Assembly: GCF_019218885.1 (NCBI RefSeq)
Contig: NZ_JAHUWT010000002.1
Span: 1,364,001 to 1,428,000 of the forward strand
Source of the DNA: Bordetella sp. BOR01
GTDB lineage: Bacteria; Pseudomonadota; Gammaproteobacteria; Burkholderiales; Burkholderiaceae_B
DNA: 64,000 bases
Reading direction: 5' to 3'
The position numbers and the translations under genes were made by a program. The notes below the pieces were generated by a model. That model saw only the letters and a list, made by a program, of their open reading frames with translations. It ran no database searches and was not told the DNA's origin. Numbering within the stretch: position 1 is the stretch's first letter; each line of letters starts with the position of its first letter. Shown here piece by piece: positions 53,386 to 61,828 of this stretch.

Positions 53386-54449
53386 ACCCGATGTCCACGC
53401 CGTCGCACGCTTTGCCCGATGCTGCCGCCATCGCCAGTGCCGCCCAGCGGTTGCTGGCCGGCGAACTGGTGGCGTTTCCCACTGAAACCGTCTACGGCCT
53501 GGGTGCCGATGCCGAGAACCCGCAGGCCGTGGCGCGCATCTACGCGGCCAAGGGCCGGCCTTCGAACCATCCTGTCATCGTGCACCTGGCGCCGCAGGCC
53601 GACCTGGGCTATTGGGCCAGCCATGTCCCGGAACAGGCGCAGCGCCTGATCGATGCATTCTGGCCCGGCCCGCTGACGCTGATCCTGCCGCGCGCGCCGC
53701 ACGTGGGGGCGGCGGTCAGCGGCGGGCAAGACAGCATCGGCCTGCGCTGTCCCTCGCATCCCGTGGCGCAGGCGCTGCTGCGCGCCTTCGCGGCCGGCAA
53801 GCCCGGCGGGCATGGCGGGTTGGCCGCGCCATCGGCCAACAAATTCGGGCAAGTGTCGCCCACCCATGCCGAGCACGTGCGCGGCGAATTCCCGCAAGAA
53901 GTCGCGCAAGGCATGCCGGTGCTGGATGGCGGGCCGGCGCAGGTGGGCATCGAGTCCACCATCATCGATCTGTCGCGGCTGGGGCAGGGGGTGGGGCCAG
54001 TGCTGCTGCGTCCCGGCCATGTCACGCCCGCCCAGGTCGAGGCCGTGCTGGGCGTGGCGGTGGGCATGCCCGACGCCGCCGCGCCGCGCGCCTCGGGTAC
54101 GCTGAAGGCCCACTACGCCCCGCATACCCCGCTGGAGTTGGTGCCGCCGCAGCGCCTGGCCGAGGCCGTCAGCGGCCACGGCCTGCCCACCGGCCGCGTG
54201 GCGGTGGTGGCATTCGGCGCTGCGCCGGCCGCGCTGGATGCGCGAGTGGGCTGGCACCAGGTGCCCGATGACCCGGGCCGCTATGCGCAAGCCTTGTACG
54301 CGATGTTGCGTACGCTCGACGGCGGGGGCTATGCACGTATCTTGGTGCAAGAGCCTCCGGGGGGGGATGCCTGGCGGGCGGTCAATGACCGCATCGGGCG
54401 GGCGGCGGCGGCATTCAGCCTGGATACGGGTGGGTTGCCGGGTACTTAG
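53382..54449 (+). CDS. sua5: L-threonylcarbamoyladenylate synthase, Sua5 type
   Basis: Makes threonylcarbamoyl-AMP for the t6A37 tRNA modification. 355 aa: an N-terminal YrdC domain (GELVAFPTETVYGLGADAENP, KGRPSNHPVIVHL, LAAPSANKFGQVSPTHAEHV, ESTIIDLS) plus the C-terminal Sua5 domain (GTLKAHYAPHTPLELV), so it is the long Sua5 form rather than short TsaC. ATG 53382 overlaps purK (ATGA). Confidence 0.95.
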   Translation: MNPMSTPSHALPDAAAIASAAQRLLAGELVAFPTETVYGLGADAENPQAVARIYAAKGRPSNHPVIVHLAPQADLGYWASHVPEQAQRLIDAFWPGPLTLILPRAPHVGAAVSGGQDSIGLRCPSHPVAQALLRAFAAGKPGGHGGLAAPSANKFGQVSPTHAEHVRGEFPQEVAQGMPVLDGGPAQVGIESTIIDLSRLGQGVGPVLLRPGHVTPAQVEAVLGVAVGMPDAAAPRASGTLKAHYAPHTPLELVPPQRLAEAVSGHGLPTGRVAVVAFGAAPAALDARVGWHQVPDDPGRYAQALYAMLRTLDGGGYARILVQEPPGGDAWRAVNDRIGRAAAAFSLDTGGLPGT

Positions 54450-54491
54450 CACGTATGGTGCCGCTATCGACGGCCGCCCCCCGCCGTGGCT

Positions 54492-55319
54492 TTACAGCAC
54501 CAGGAACTGGCCGAGCCTGTCGGCGGCGGCCTGCATGGGGGCCAGGAATTCGCTGGTCAGCCGCGCCAGCGGCACGCGCGGCGATTTCACGCTGACGTTC
54601 AAGCCGCCGCAGGCCCGGCCGCTGGCGGCGCGCACGGGAACGGCAATGGCGCGCACGTTCAATTCGATTTCCTGGTCCACCACTGCGTAGCCTTGATCGC
54701 GCACGCGAGCGATGATCTCGCGCAGGCGTGCCGGCGAAGTCTCGGTGAACTCGGTGTAGGGCGCCAGTTCCACGGAGTCGAAATAGCGGTCCAGCGCGGC
54801 GGGCGGCAGTTGCGCGAGCATGACGCGCCCGATGGTGGTGCAATACGCCGGCAAGCGGCTGCCCAGGCCCAGCGTGGTGGCCAGGATGCGGTGCACTTCC
54901 GAGCGCGCCAGGTACAGGACTTCGTTGCTTTCCATGATGGCCAGCGCGCAGGTTTCGTTCACGGTGGCGCTCAGCTCTTGCAGCACCGGCTGCGCCAGCG
55001 AGACGAACGGCGTGGACGAGAAATACGCGTGGCCCAGGCTCAGGATCAGCGGCGTCAGCACGTAGTGGCGGCCCTGCTGCTCGGCAAAGCCCAGGCGGAT
55101 CAGGGTATGCAGGCAGCGCTGGGTGACGGCGCGCGGCAGGCCCGCGCGCCGGCTCAGGTCGGCGGCGGTTTGCGGGTAGCGTCGTTCGCCGAAGGCGCGG
55201 ATCACGCGCAGGCCGCGCGACAGCGTCAACATGAAGTCCGGGTCGCCGCGAAAGCGGTCGGGGTGCTCGTCGGCGGGCAGCGGCGCGGCGTAATCGGGCG
55301 GGGGCGGCGGATTGCGCAT
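54492..55319 (-). CDS. IclR family regulator, PcaR/PobR-like
   Basis: 275 aa. N-terminal winged helix MLTLSRGLRVIRAFGERRYPQTAADLSRRAGLPRAVTQRCLHTLIRLGFA, then an IclR effector domain (TCALAIMESNEVLYLARSEVHRILATTLGLGSRLPAYCTTIGRVMLAQL) whose pattern matches the beta-ketoadipate regulators. It overlaps the end of the CoA-transferase beta gene by 1 base and ends a Bug-pcaI-pcaJ-iclR operon. A 15-bp palindrome of PcaR form upstream of the Bug gene is its likely site. Confidence 0.92.
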   Translation of the reverse strand: MRNPPPPPDYAAPLPADEHPDRFRGDPDFMLTLSRGLRVIRAFGERRYPQTAADLSRRAGLPRAVTQRCLHTLIRLGFAEQQGRHYVLTPLILSLGHAYFSSTPFVSLAQPVLQELSATVNETCALAIMESNEVLYLARSEVHRILATTLGLGSRLPAYCTTIGRVMLAQLPPAALDRYFDSVELAPYTEFTETSPARLREIIARVRDQGYAVVDQEIELNVRAIAVPVRAASGRACGGLNVSVKSPRVPLARLTSEFLAPMQAAADRLGQFLVL

Positions 55320-55975
55320 CAGGCGGCGCGCAGCGGCGCTCCGGTGCGCGACTGCAGCGTTTGCAGGGTGAGGCCGTTGATCATATCGCGAACCACCAGC
55401 CCGGCGGGCGTGACGTCGATCACCGCCAGGTCGGTATAGACGCGGCTGACCACGCCCGCGCCGGTCAGGGGCAAGGTGCAGCGCTGCACGATCTTGGGCG
55501 TGCCGTCCTTGGCGTTGTGTTCCATCATGATGTACACGCGCCGCGCGCCCACTGCCAGGTCCATGGCGCCGCCCACGGCGGGCGGTTCGCCGGCGCGGCC
55601 CAGCGACCAGTTGGCCAGGTCGCCGGCAGCCGACACTTGCATGCCGCCCATCACGCAGATGTCCAGGTGCCCGCCACGCATCATGGCGAATGAATCGGCG
55701 TGATGAAAGAATGCGCCGCCCGGCAGCAGCGTCACGGGCTGCTTGCCGGCGTTGATCAGGTCGCGGTCGGCGGCTTCGGGCGCGGGCGGCGGGCCCATGC
55801 CCAGGATGCCATTCTCGCTATGCAGCACGATGTCGCGGCCTGGGGGCAGGTGGGCGGCGATCAGCACCGGCATGCCGATGCCCAGGTTGACGTAGCTGCC
55901 CTCGGGAATGTCATGCGCCACACGCCGCGCCAGTTGCTCGCGGGTCAGGGGCTGGAAGCTGGGGGGCGTGCTCAT
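55319..55975 (-). CDS. pcaJ: 3-oxoacid CoA-transferase, subunit B (PcaJ-like)
   Basis: Beta subunit, 218 aa, carrying the catalytic Glu in LHSENGILGMGPPP; NLGIGMPVLIAAHLP opens the domain. Forms a heterotetramer with the A subunit and transfers CoA from succinyl-CoA to 3-oxoadipate or a related 3-oxo acid. No other pca genes are in the window, so the true substrate may differ; the IclR regulator of PcaR type supports 3-oxoadipate. Confidence 0.9.
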   Translation of the reverse strand: MSTPPSFQPLTREQLARRVAHDIPEGSYVNLGIGMPVLIAAHLPPGRDIVLHSENGILGMGPPPAPEAADRDLINAGKQPVTLLPGGAFFHHADSFAMMRGGHLDICVMGGMQVSAAGDLANWSLGRAGEPPAVGGAMDLAVGARRVYIMMEHNAKDGTPKIVQRCTLPLTGAGVVSRVYTDLAVIDVTPAGLVVRDMINGLTLQTLQSRTGAPLRAA

Positions 55976-55981
55976 GGCCGT

Positions 55982-56662
55982 TCAACTGGAAAAACCGGGG
56001 TTGGCCACGACGGCCAACCGGTGCACGAAAATGCCTGGCGTCACGATGGCTTCGGGCGGCAGCTCGCCCAGCTCGGCGCGCTGGCGCACCTGCACGATGG
56101 TGGTGGCCGCCGCCATGCACATCACCGGCCCGAAATTGCGCGCGCTCATGCGGTAGGTCAGGTTGCCCCAGCGGTCGGCGCGGTCGGCCTGCACCAGGGC
56201 GAAGTCGCCGTGCAGGGGATGCTCGAATACATAATGGCGCCCGTTGATTTCGCGGGTTTCCTTGCCGGCCGCCAGTTCCGTGCCGTAGGCGGTGGGCGTG
56301 TAGAAGCCGCCCAGTCCGGCCCCCGCGGCGCGCAGGCGTTCGGCGATGGTGCCTTGCGGCACGCACTCGAGTTCGATCTGGCCGCGCCGGTACAGGTCGT
56401 CGAATACCCAGGAATGCGATGCCTTGGGAAACGAGCAGATCATCTTGCGCACGCGTCCGGCCTTGATCAGCGCCGCCAGGCCGGTTTCGTGGTTGCCGGC
56501 GTTGTTGTTGACGACCGTGAGTTCGCGCGCACCCTGCTCGATCAGGGCGCCGATCAGGTCGGTGGGCATGCCGGCCCCGCCGAATCCGCCGATCAGCAGC
56601 GTGGCCCCGTCGTGGATGCCGGCGACCGCCTCGGTGGCCGAGGCGACGAATTTATCGATCAT
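55982..56662 (-). CDS. pcaI: 3-oxoacid CoA-transferase, subunit A (PcaI-like)
   Basis: Alpha subunit, 226 aa, with the CoA-binding LIGGFGGAGMPTDLI, NNAGNHETGLAALI, GFYTPTAYGTELAAGKE and VFEHPLHGDFALVQADRADRWGNL motifs. 6 bases before the B subunit and 15 after the Bug gene. Together they cover uptake and activation of an aliphatic dicarboxylic or 3-oxo acid. Confidence 0.92.
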   Translation of the reverse strand: MIDKFVASATEAVAGIHDGATLLIGGFGGAGMPTDLIGALIEQGARELTVVNNNAGNHETGLAALIKAGRVRKMICSFPKASHSWVFDDLYRRGQIELECVPQGTIAERLRAAGAGLGGFYTPTAYGTELAAGKETREINGRHYVFEHPLHGDFALVQADRADRWGNLTYRMSARNFGPVMCMAAATTIVQVRQRAELGELPPEAIVTPGIFVHRLAVVANPGFSS

Positions 56663-56677
56663 GGTGCGCGCCTGGAG

Positions 56678-57685
56678 TCAGTTCACGGTGATGTGGGCTT
56701 CCTTGATGATCTGCGCGTAGCGATCGGAATCGGTGCGCATCAGTTCGGCGAATTCGGCCGGCGTGCTGCCGGTGGGCAGGAAGCCGGCATCCACGAATTT
56801 CTGCGTGACATCGGGTTCGTGCACGATGGCGCTGATTTCGCGGGCCATGCGCTCGATGACGGGCTTGGGCGTACCGGTGGGAGCCAGCAACCCGGCCCAC
56901 GAGCCGGTCACGAAGCCCGGGAAGCCGGCTTCTTCCATGGTGGGCACGTCGGGCTCGCTGGGCCAGCGCTTCTTGCCGGTAAATGCCAGCACTTTCAGCT
57001 TGTCTTGCTTGACGTACTGCATGGGCACCAGCACCGGGTCGAACACCATCGATACCCGGCCGGCCAGCAGATCGGTCAGGATGGGGGCGCTGCCCTTGTA
57101 GGCCACGTGCGTCATCTTCAGCTTGGCCTGCAGCGCGAAATCGGCGCCGGTCAAGTGGGCGCTGGACCCCGTGCCGCTGGATGCATACGTCAGCGTGTCG
57201 GGGTGCTTGCGTCCGTAGTCGACCAGTTCGGCCACGCTGTTGACGGGCAGGTCTTTGCTGACGAACAGGAACAGCGGCAGGTCGGCCATGTGCACGACCG
57301 GTTCCAGCTGCGACGGCGAATACGACAGCTTGTACAGGTGGGTGTTGATCACATAAGCGGGCAGTATGCTGAGGAATGTGTAGCCATCGGGCGCGGCCTT
57401 GGCTGCGATGGCCGAACCCAGCGTGCTGTTGGCGCCCGGCCGGTTCTCGATGATGATGTTCTGGCCCAGCCGAGCCGACAGCTTGTCCATGACGATGCGG
57501 GTCACGGTGTCGGTGGCGCCGCCCGGGGTGTAGGGCACGATGACCTTGATGGGCTTGGCGGGCCAGGCGTCGGCGGCGTGGGCAGCTGCGCCGGGCAGGG
57601 CGCTGGCCAACGTGGCCGCTAGCAGGGCGGCCAGGGCAGCGCGCCGGGCGGGCCGGACACGCGTGCGGGAAAAGGGAACGGGCAT
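56678..57685 (-). CDS. Bug-family periplasmic solute-binding protein
   Basis: TctC-type receptor, 335 aa from ATG 57685. The N-terminus MPVPFSRTRVRPARRAALAA is long and basic but leads into a Sec signal (LLAATLASALPGAAAHA). Motifs WPAKPIKVIVPYTPGGATD, IIIENRPGANSTLGSAIA, APDGYTFLSILP and YASSGTGSSAHLTGADF. First gene of the Bug-pcaI-pcaJ-iclR operon; ligand probably 3-oxoadipate-like or an aromatic-derived acid. Confidence 0.93.
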   Translation of the reverse strand: MPVPFSRTRVRPARRAALAALLAATLASALPGAAAHAADAWPAKPIKVIVPYTPGGATDTVTRIVMDKLSARLGQNIIIENRPGANSTLGSAIAAKAAPDGYTFLSILPAYVINTHLYKLSYSPSQLEPVVHMADLPLFLFVSKDLPVNSVAELVDYGRKHPDTLTYASSGTGSSAHLTGADFALQAKLKMTHVAYKGSAPILTDLLAGRVSMVFDPVLVPMQYVKQDKLKVLAFTGKKRWPSEPDVPTMEEAGFPGFVTGSWAGLLAPTGTPKPVIERMAREISAIVHEPDVTQKFVDAGFLPTGSTPAEFAELMRTDSDRYAQIIKEAHITVN

Positions 57686-57838
57686 GGGTTTGTCTCCGGC
57701 TGTTGGGCATGAGCCGGAACAGGCGGCGCTGGACCGCGCTTGCCCCCGGATCTGCCGGTTGGTCTTGTGAGCGAACCGTGTCGCGGGAAAAGTATGCGCG
57801 CGTTGGCCGCCGCCTTCGAGAACCGCGCCTGTTTTTGT

Positions 57839-57853
57839 GTTCGGTGACCGAAC
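57839..57853. promoter_or_regulatory. PcaR/IclR-type operator
   Basis: GTTCGGT-G-ACCGAAC, a perfect 15-bp palindrome. Operators of PcaR/PcaU have the form GTTCGATAATCGCAC, so outer GTTCG/CGAAC halves agree. It lies 154 bases before the Bug start. Confidence 0.6.
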
Positions 57854-57982
57854 TTCATGCGCGCGACCCGCTGGCAACGAATTGCCCGCCGGCTTGGCGC
57901 CAGCCCGGTAATGGTTCTATCCTTGGGGCCCGGAATGGACCTACCCACTGGCGGGTTCCCTTCCTATGATGCCTTACCGACG

Positions 57983-58005
57983 CGCGGCCGGCCGGCCGCG
58001 TTTTT
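57983..58005 (+). terminator. Terminator-like stem 25 bases before the ThDP enzyme gene
   Basis: CGCGGCC-GGCC-GGCCGCG followed by TTTTT. In form it is an intrinsic terminator in the leader of the gene at 58030, or the end of an unseen upstream transcript. Confidence 0.5.
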
Positions 58006-58029
58006 GCAACCCTGCTTTACGGAAACACC

Positions 58030-59589
58030 ATGAACGGCGCCGATAGCCTTTGCGATACCCTGCTTGCCAACGATGTGGACGTTTGTTTTGCCAACCCCGG
58101 CACGTCCGAAATGCACTTCGTGGCGGCTCTGGATCGCAAGCCGCGCATGCGCTGCGTGCTGGGGCTGTTCGAGGGCGTGGTCACCGGCGCGGCCGACGGC
58201 TATGCGCGCATGGCCGACAAGCCCGCGGCCACGCTGCTGCACCTGGGGCCGGGGCTGGGCAATGGCCTGGCCAACCTGCACAACGCCAAGCGCGCGCGCA
58301 CGCCCATGGTGAACGTGGTGGGCGATCACGCCACCTACCACGTGCAATACGATGCGCCGCTGACCAGCGACGTGGAAGGCGTGGCACGTCCCATGTCGCA
58401 CTGGGTGCGCCGCACGCTGGCCGCCGGCGACCTGGCGGTCGACGCGGCTGAAGCGGTGCGCGTGGCGCGCCAGGCCCCGGGCAACATCGCCACCCTGATC
58501 CTGCCGGCCGATGCGGCCTGGGGCGAATTGCCCGCCGATACTCCGGCGCCGCCCGTGGCAGCGCTGGCCGCGCCGCCGCAGACCACCCACGACGCCGTGC
58601 GCGCCGCGGCGCAGGCCATCCGCGCCGGCCAGGGCGCGGCTCTGATGCTGGGCGGCATGGCGCTGCGCGAGCCGGCCCTGTCCGTGGCCGGGCGCATTGC
58701 GCGGGCTACCGGCGTGCGCCTGCTGTCGCCCACCTCGAACCGCCGCACCGAGCGCGGCGCCAATCGCACCCCGGTGACGCGCGTGCCCTATCCGGTGGAC
58801 CAGGCCGTGGCCCTGCTGAAAGACGTGAGCCAACTGATTCTGGTGGGTGCCAGCGCACCGGTGGCCTTCTTTGCCTATCCGGGCAAGCCCAGCTTGCTGG
58901 CGCCGCAAGAGCAGGCGCCCATCGTGCTGGCCACGCCCGAGCAAGACCTGCTGCAGGCCCTGCAATGGCTGGCCGACGAACTGGGCATCGCCGCCAACGC
59001 GCCCGGCCTGCTGCCGGTGGCGTCGTCGGCCGAGATGCCGCGCTCGGGTGCGCTGACGGGCACGGCGGTCAACATCATCACCGCCCGCCTGCTGCCGGAA
59101 AACGCCATCGTCTGCGATGAGTCGGTCACGCAAGGGCGCGAGTTTCCCGCCATCAGCGCTACCTCGGCGCCGCACGACTGGCTGCAATTGACGGGCGGCG
59201 CCATCGGCATCGGCCTGCCGCTGGCCACCGGGGCGGCCGTGGCCTGCCCCGACCGCAAGGTCATCACCCTGCAAGCCGACGGCAGCGGCATGTACACCGT
59301 GCAGGCCCTGTGGACCCAGGCGCGCGAACAGCTCGATTGCCTGACCATCATCCTGGCCAACCGTTCCTATGCGACCCTGCACGGCGAGATGAAGAACGTG
59401 GGCGTGCTGGAACCGGGTCGCAACGCCCGCCGCATGCTCGATCTGCAAGAGCCCAGCCTGGACTGGGTCAGCCTGGCCGCCGGCATGGGGGTCGAGGCGG
59501 TACGCGTCGATACGGTCGAGGCGTTCACCAAGGCAATGCAGGCGGGATTGGCGCGCAAGGGACCGTTCTTGATCGAGGCGCTTATTTGA
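58030..59589 (+). CDS. Thiamine-diphosphate-dependent enzyme, acetolactate synthase large-subunit-like
   Basis: 519-aa ThDP enzyme with three domains: Pyr (FANPGTSEMHFVAALD, catalytic Glu in LGLFEGVVTGAADGYARM), central (VRLLSPTSNRRTERGANRTP), and PP (GAIGIGLPLATGAAVA, LQADGSGMYTVQALWTQARE, NRSYATLHGEM for Mg-ThDP). Shorter than true biosynthetic AHAS (about 570 aa) and without an IlvN partner next door. A decarboxylase or carboligase of a 2-keto acid is likely. A LysR gene lies 9 bases beyond its end, convergent. Confidence 0.83.
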   Translation: MNGADSLCDTLLANDVDVCFANPGTSEMHFVAALDRKPRMRCVLGLFEGVVTGAADGYARMADKPAATLLHLGPGLGNGLANLHNAKRARTPMVNVVGDHATYHVQYDAPLTSDVEGVARPMSHWVRRTLAAGDLAVDAAEAVRVARQAPGNIATLILPADAAWGELPADTPAPPVAALAAPPQTTHDAVRAAAQAIRAGQGAALMLGGMALREPALSVAGRIARATGVRLLSPTSNRRTERGANRTPVTRVPYPVDQAVALLKDVSQLILVGASAPVAFFAYPGKPSLLAPQEQAPIVLATPEQDLLQALQWLADELGIAANAPGLLPVASSAEMPRSGALTGTAVNIITARLLPENAIVCDESVTQGREFPAISATSAPHDWLQLTGGAIGIGLPLATGAAVACPDRKVITLQADGSGMYTVQALWTQAREQLDCLTIILANRSYATLHGEMKNVGVLEPGRNARRMLDLQEPSLDWVSLAAGMGVEAVRVDTVEAFTKAMQAGLARKGPFLIEALI

Positions 59590-59598
59590 TCGCGGGCC

Positions 59599-60570
59599 TC
59601 AGGCCGTGAAATAACCGGGTTGCTGTGCGCCGACCACCGCCCGGTATTCTTCCAACAGCAGCTCGGCGTGGAGCGTCAGCGGCCGCATGCGCGAGCGTAC
59701 GATGCGCGACCGGATGGGCACGGTGGGGCGAAACGGCTTGATGACGAACTGATCCAGCGCGAACGGCATGACCGCGGCCGGTTCGACCAGGCCGACGCCC
59801 ACGCCGGCGCTTATCAGCGATAACAGCGCCGACGATGAGGTGACCTCGACCGATACCGGCATGCGCACGCCCTCTTCGGAAAAGGCGTTCTCGATCAGGC
59901 ACCCGAAGTTGGTCTGCGGGCCGTACGACAGGAATGTCTCGGCCGCCAGGTCGTGCGCCGTCACGTGGGGCAGGCTGGCGTAGCGATGCCCGCGCGGTGC
60001 GACGCAAATGACGTGTTGCGTACCCAGGTCTTCATTTTGTGTATCGGCAGACGGCGTCAGGTCGTGCACCAGGCCGAAATCGGCCTGGCCGGCCTGCACG
60101 CGATCGACCACGGGCTGGTTGGCCAGAATTTCCATGGTGACCGTGATGCCCGGGTAGCGTTCGCGCAAACGCTTGATGGCCAACGGCATGAACGACGTGG
60201 CTTGCGTGGGAATGGCCGCCACAGTGACCTTGCCCCGGTCCGGATCGACCAGGCTGCCGATCAGGCGCTGCACCATGCCGTAGGCGCCGTGCAGCCGCTC
60301 GACGCTGTCTTGCAGTTGCCTCGCATGCGGGGTCGGTATCAGGCGCTGGTGGGCGCGTTCGAACAAACGCAGGCCGATGTCGGTTTCCAGTTGGCGCAAC
60401 ATGCGGCTGGCACCGGATTGTGTCATGCCCAGCAGTTTCGCGGCCCGCGATACCGAACCGGTCACCATCACGGCATGGAACACGCCAAGCTGGGCGAAGC
60501 TTGGCTCGCATAATTCGGTGGAATGGGTCAGGCCGAGTTGGGGGCGCATACTCATGTCGTGAAGAGCCAT
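59599..60570 (-). CDS. LysR family transcriptional regulator
   Basis: About 323 aa from ATG 60570 (ATGs at 60627 and 60555 are alternatives; none has a strong ribosome site). N-terminal helix-turn-helix FAQLGVFHAVMVTGSVSRAAKLLGMTQSGASRMLRQLETDIGLRLFERAHQRLIPT, then the effector domain (VTVAAIPTQATSFMPLAIKRLRERYPGITVTME). Divergent from the ABC-amidohydrolase operon; an ATGCAA-N10-TTGCAT site between them fits an LTTR box. Confidence 0.92.
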   Translation of the reverse strand: MALHDMSMRPQLGLTHSTELCEPSFAQLGVFHAVMVTGSVSRAAKLLGMTQSGASRMLRQLETDIGLRLFERAHQRLIPTPHARQLQDSVERLHGAYGMVQRLIGSLVDPDRGKVTVAAIPTQATSFMPLAIKRLRERYPGITVTMEILANQPVVDRVQAGQADFGLVHDLTPSADTQNEDLGTQHVICVAPRGHRYASLPHVTAHDLAAETFLSYGPQTNFGCLIENAFSEEGVRMPVSVEVTSSSALLSLISAGVGVGLVEPAAVMPFALDQFVIKPFRPTVPIRSRIVRSRMRPLTLHAELLLEEYRAVVGAQQPGYFTA

Positions 60571-60621
60571 CGGGGATGGCCGGCGATCAGGTTGTACCGA
60601 CCCTAGGGGAAGTACGGATAG

Positions 60622-60643
60622 ATGCAAAAGTCATATATTGCAT
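60622..60643. promoter_or_regulatory. LysR-type box in the divergent promoter
   Basis: ATGCAA (60622-60627), 10 bases, TTGCAT (60638-60643), an interrupted palindrome containing the T-N11-A pattern of LTTR sites. It lies between the LysR and ABC genes. Confidence 0.48.
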
Positions 60644-60700
60644 GAAAGAAATGGCCTCGTCATCATGGCCGCTCCTTGTGAGTCCCCTCAGGAGCAAACC

Positions 60701-61822
60701 ATGAAGATGCTGGTGCAGGACCCTTGCCTGGTTGACGCGGCACAGCGCGCGCTGGCCGATCCCTCGTTGTCGTCAGCGCGCCGGCGCCAACTGCTTGGAC
60801 TGCTGGGGGCGGCTGGTCTGGCCGCGCTGGCCCCGATGGGCGGTGCGCGTGCCGATACGTCGCGCATCGTGGTGTGCAACTGGGGCGGAGACGCCATCAA
60901 GCACCAGCCCACCGTGTGGGGCAAGCCGTTCGAGCGCGCCACCGGCACGCGGGTCGAGTTCGACGGCACCGGCCCGTCGTTCGGCAAGATCCGCACCATG
61001 GTCGAATCGAAGAACGTCGTCTGGGACGTTTGCGATGCCAATCTCGCGGCCGCCCATTCGCTGGGCAAGCGCGGCTATCTGGAACCCATCGACTATCAGG
61101 TGGTCGACCGCAACAAGGTCCGGCCCGGATTCAGTAGCGAATACGGCATCTCGCATTTCATCTATAGCTTCGTGCTGGCCTACGACAAGCAGGCGTTTGG
61201 CGGCCGCACGCCGAGTACCTGGGCCGATTTCTGGAACACCGAGGATTTCCCCGGTACGCGCATTTTGCCGGACCGTGTCCTGGCCACGCTCGAGGCCGCC
61301 CTGATGGCCGACGGCGTGCCGGCCGATGCCGCCAAGCTCTATCCCATTGACGAAAAGCGCGCGCTGGCGAAAATCTCTGAGATCAAGGACAACGCCATCT
61401 TCTGGAAGACGGGTGCCGAAAGCCAGCAGTTGCTGCGCCAGGGCGAGGCGACCATGGGGCTGGTATGGCATACGCGCGCCGTGGTCATGCGTCGCGAACC
61501 GGGCTCGCGCATCGATTTCACCTGGAATCAGGGCGTCCTGATCCCCGCCGGCTGGCTGGTGCCCAAGGGCAATCCGGCCGGACGCAAGGTGTTCGATTTC
61601 ATCGCGTCGACGCAGTCGCCCGAAAGCCAGCTCGAACTGCTGCGCCTCATGGGCAATGGGCCCGCCAACCCCGCCGCCAATGCGCTGGTGCCGGCCGAAT
61701 TGCGCCGCGACAACCCTACCGACGACGAGAATTTCGCGCGCCAGGTGGTGGCCGATTACATCTGGCACGGCGATAACCAGGACCGCATCTACAACGAGTA
61801 CGTCAAGGTGATTACGGGTTGA
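60701..61822 (+). CDS. ABC transporter periplasmic substrate-binding protein (PotD-like), Tat-type signal
   Basis: 373 aa from ATG 60701 (CAGGAG upstream). The N-terminus has a long n-region and ARRRQLLGLLGAAGLAALAPMGGARA, which has the look of a Tat signal, suggesting folding before export. Mature part SRIVVCNWGGDAIKH... FERATGTRVEFDGTG and VLAYDKQAFGG, TWADFWNTEDFPG place it with polyamine/spermidine-type binding proteins. First gene of an operon with an amidohydrolase and permeases. Confidence 0.9.
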   Translation: MKMLVQDPCLVDAAQRALADPSLSSARRRQLLGLLGAAGLAALAPMGGARADTSRIVVCNWGGDAIKHQPTVWGKPFERATGTRVEFDGTGPSFGKIRTMVESKNVVWDVCDANLAAAHSLGKRGYLEPIDYQVVDRNKVRPGFSSEYGISHFIYSFVLAYDKQAFGGRTPSTWADFWNTEDFPGTRILPDRVLATLEAALMADGVPADAAKLYPIDEKRALAKISEIKDNAIFWKTGAESQQLLRQGEATMGLVWHTRAVVMRREPGSRIDFTWNQGVLIPAGWLVPKGNPAGRKVFDFIASTQSPESQLELLRLMGNGPANPAANALVPAELRRDNPTDDENFARQVVADYIWHGDNQDRIYNEYVKVITG

Positions 61823-61828
61823 AGCGGC

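Larger units (their letters stand above)
57686..58029. other. Divergent intergenic region, Bug operon and ThDP enzyme
   Basis: A 344-base gap without a gene. It holds the PcaR-like palindrome (57839-57853) and a terminator-like stem next to the ThDP gene (57983-58005). Promoters for both directions must lie here; none was certain. Confidence 0.5.

Noticed and set aside
55700-57622. 640-aa open frame on the plus strand
   Set aside because: Antisense to pcaJ, pcaI and the Bug gene, all with strong motifs.
58030-59589. Biosynthetic acetolactate synthase IlvB
   Set aside because: Shorter than IlvB, no IlvN or IlvC beside it; kept as an AHAS-like ThDP enzyme of unknown reaction.
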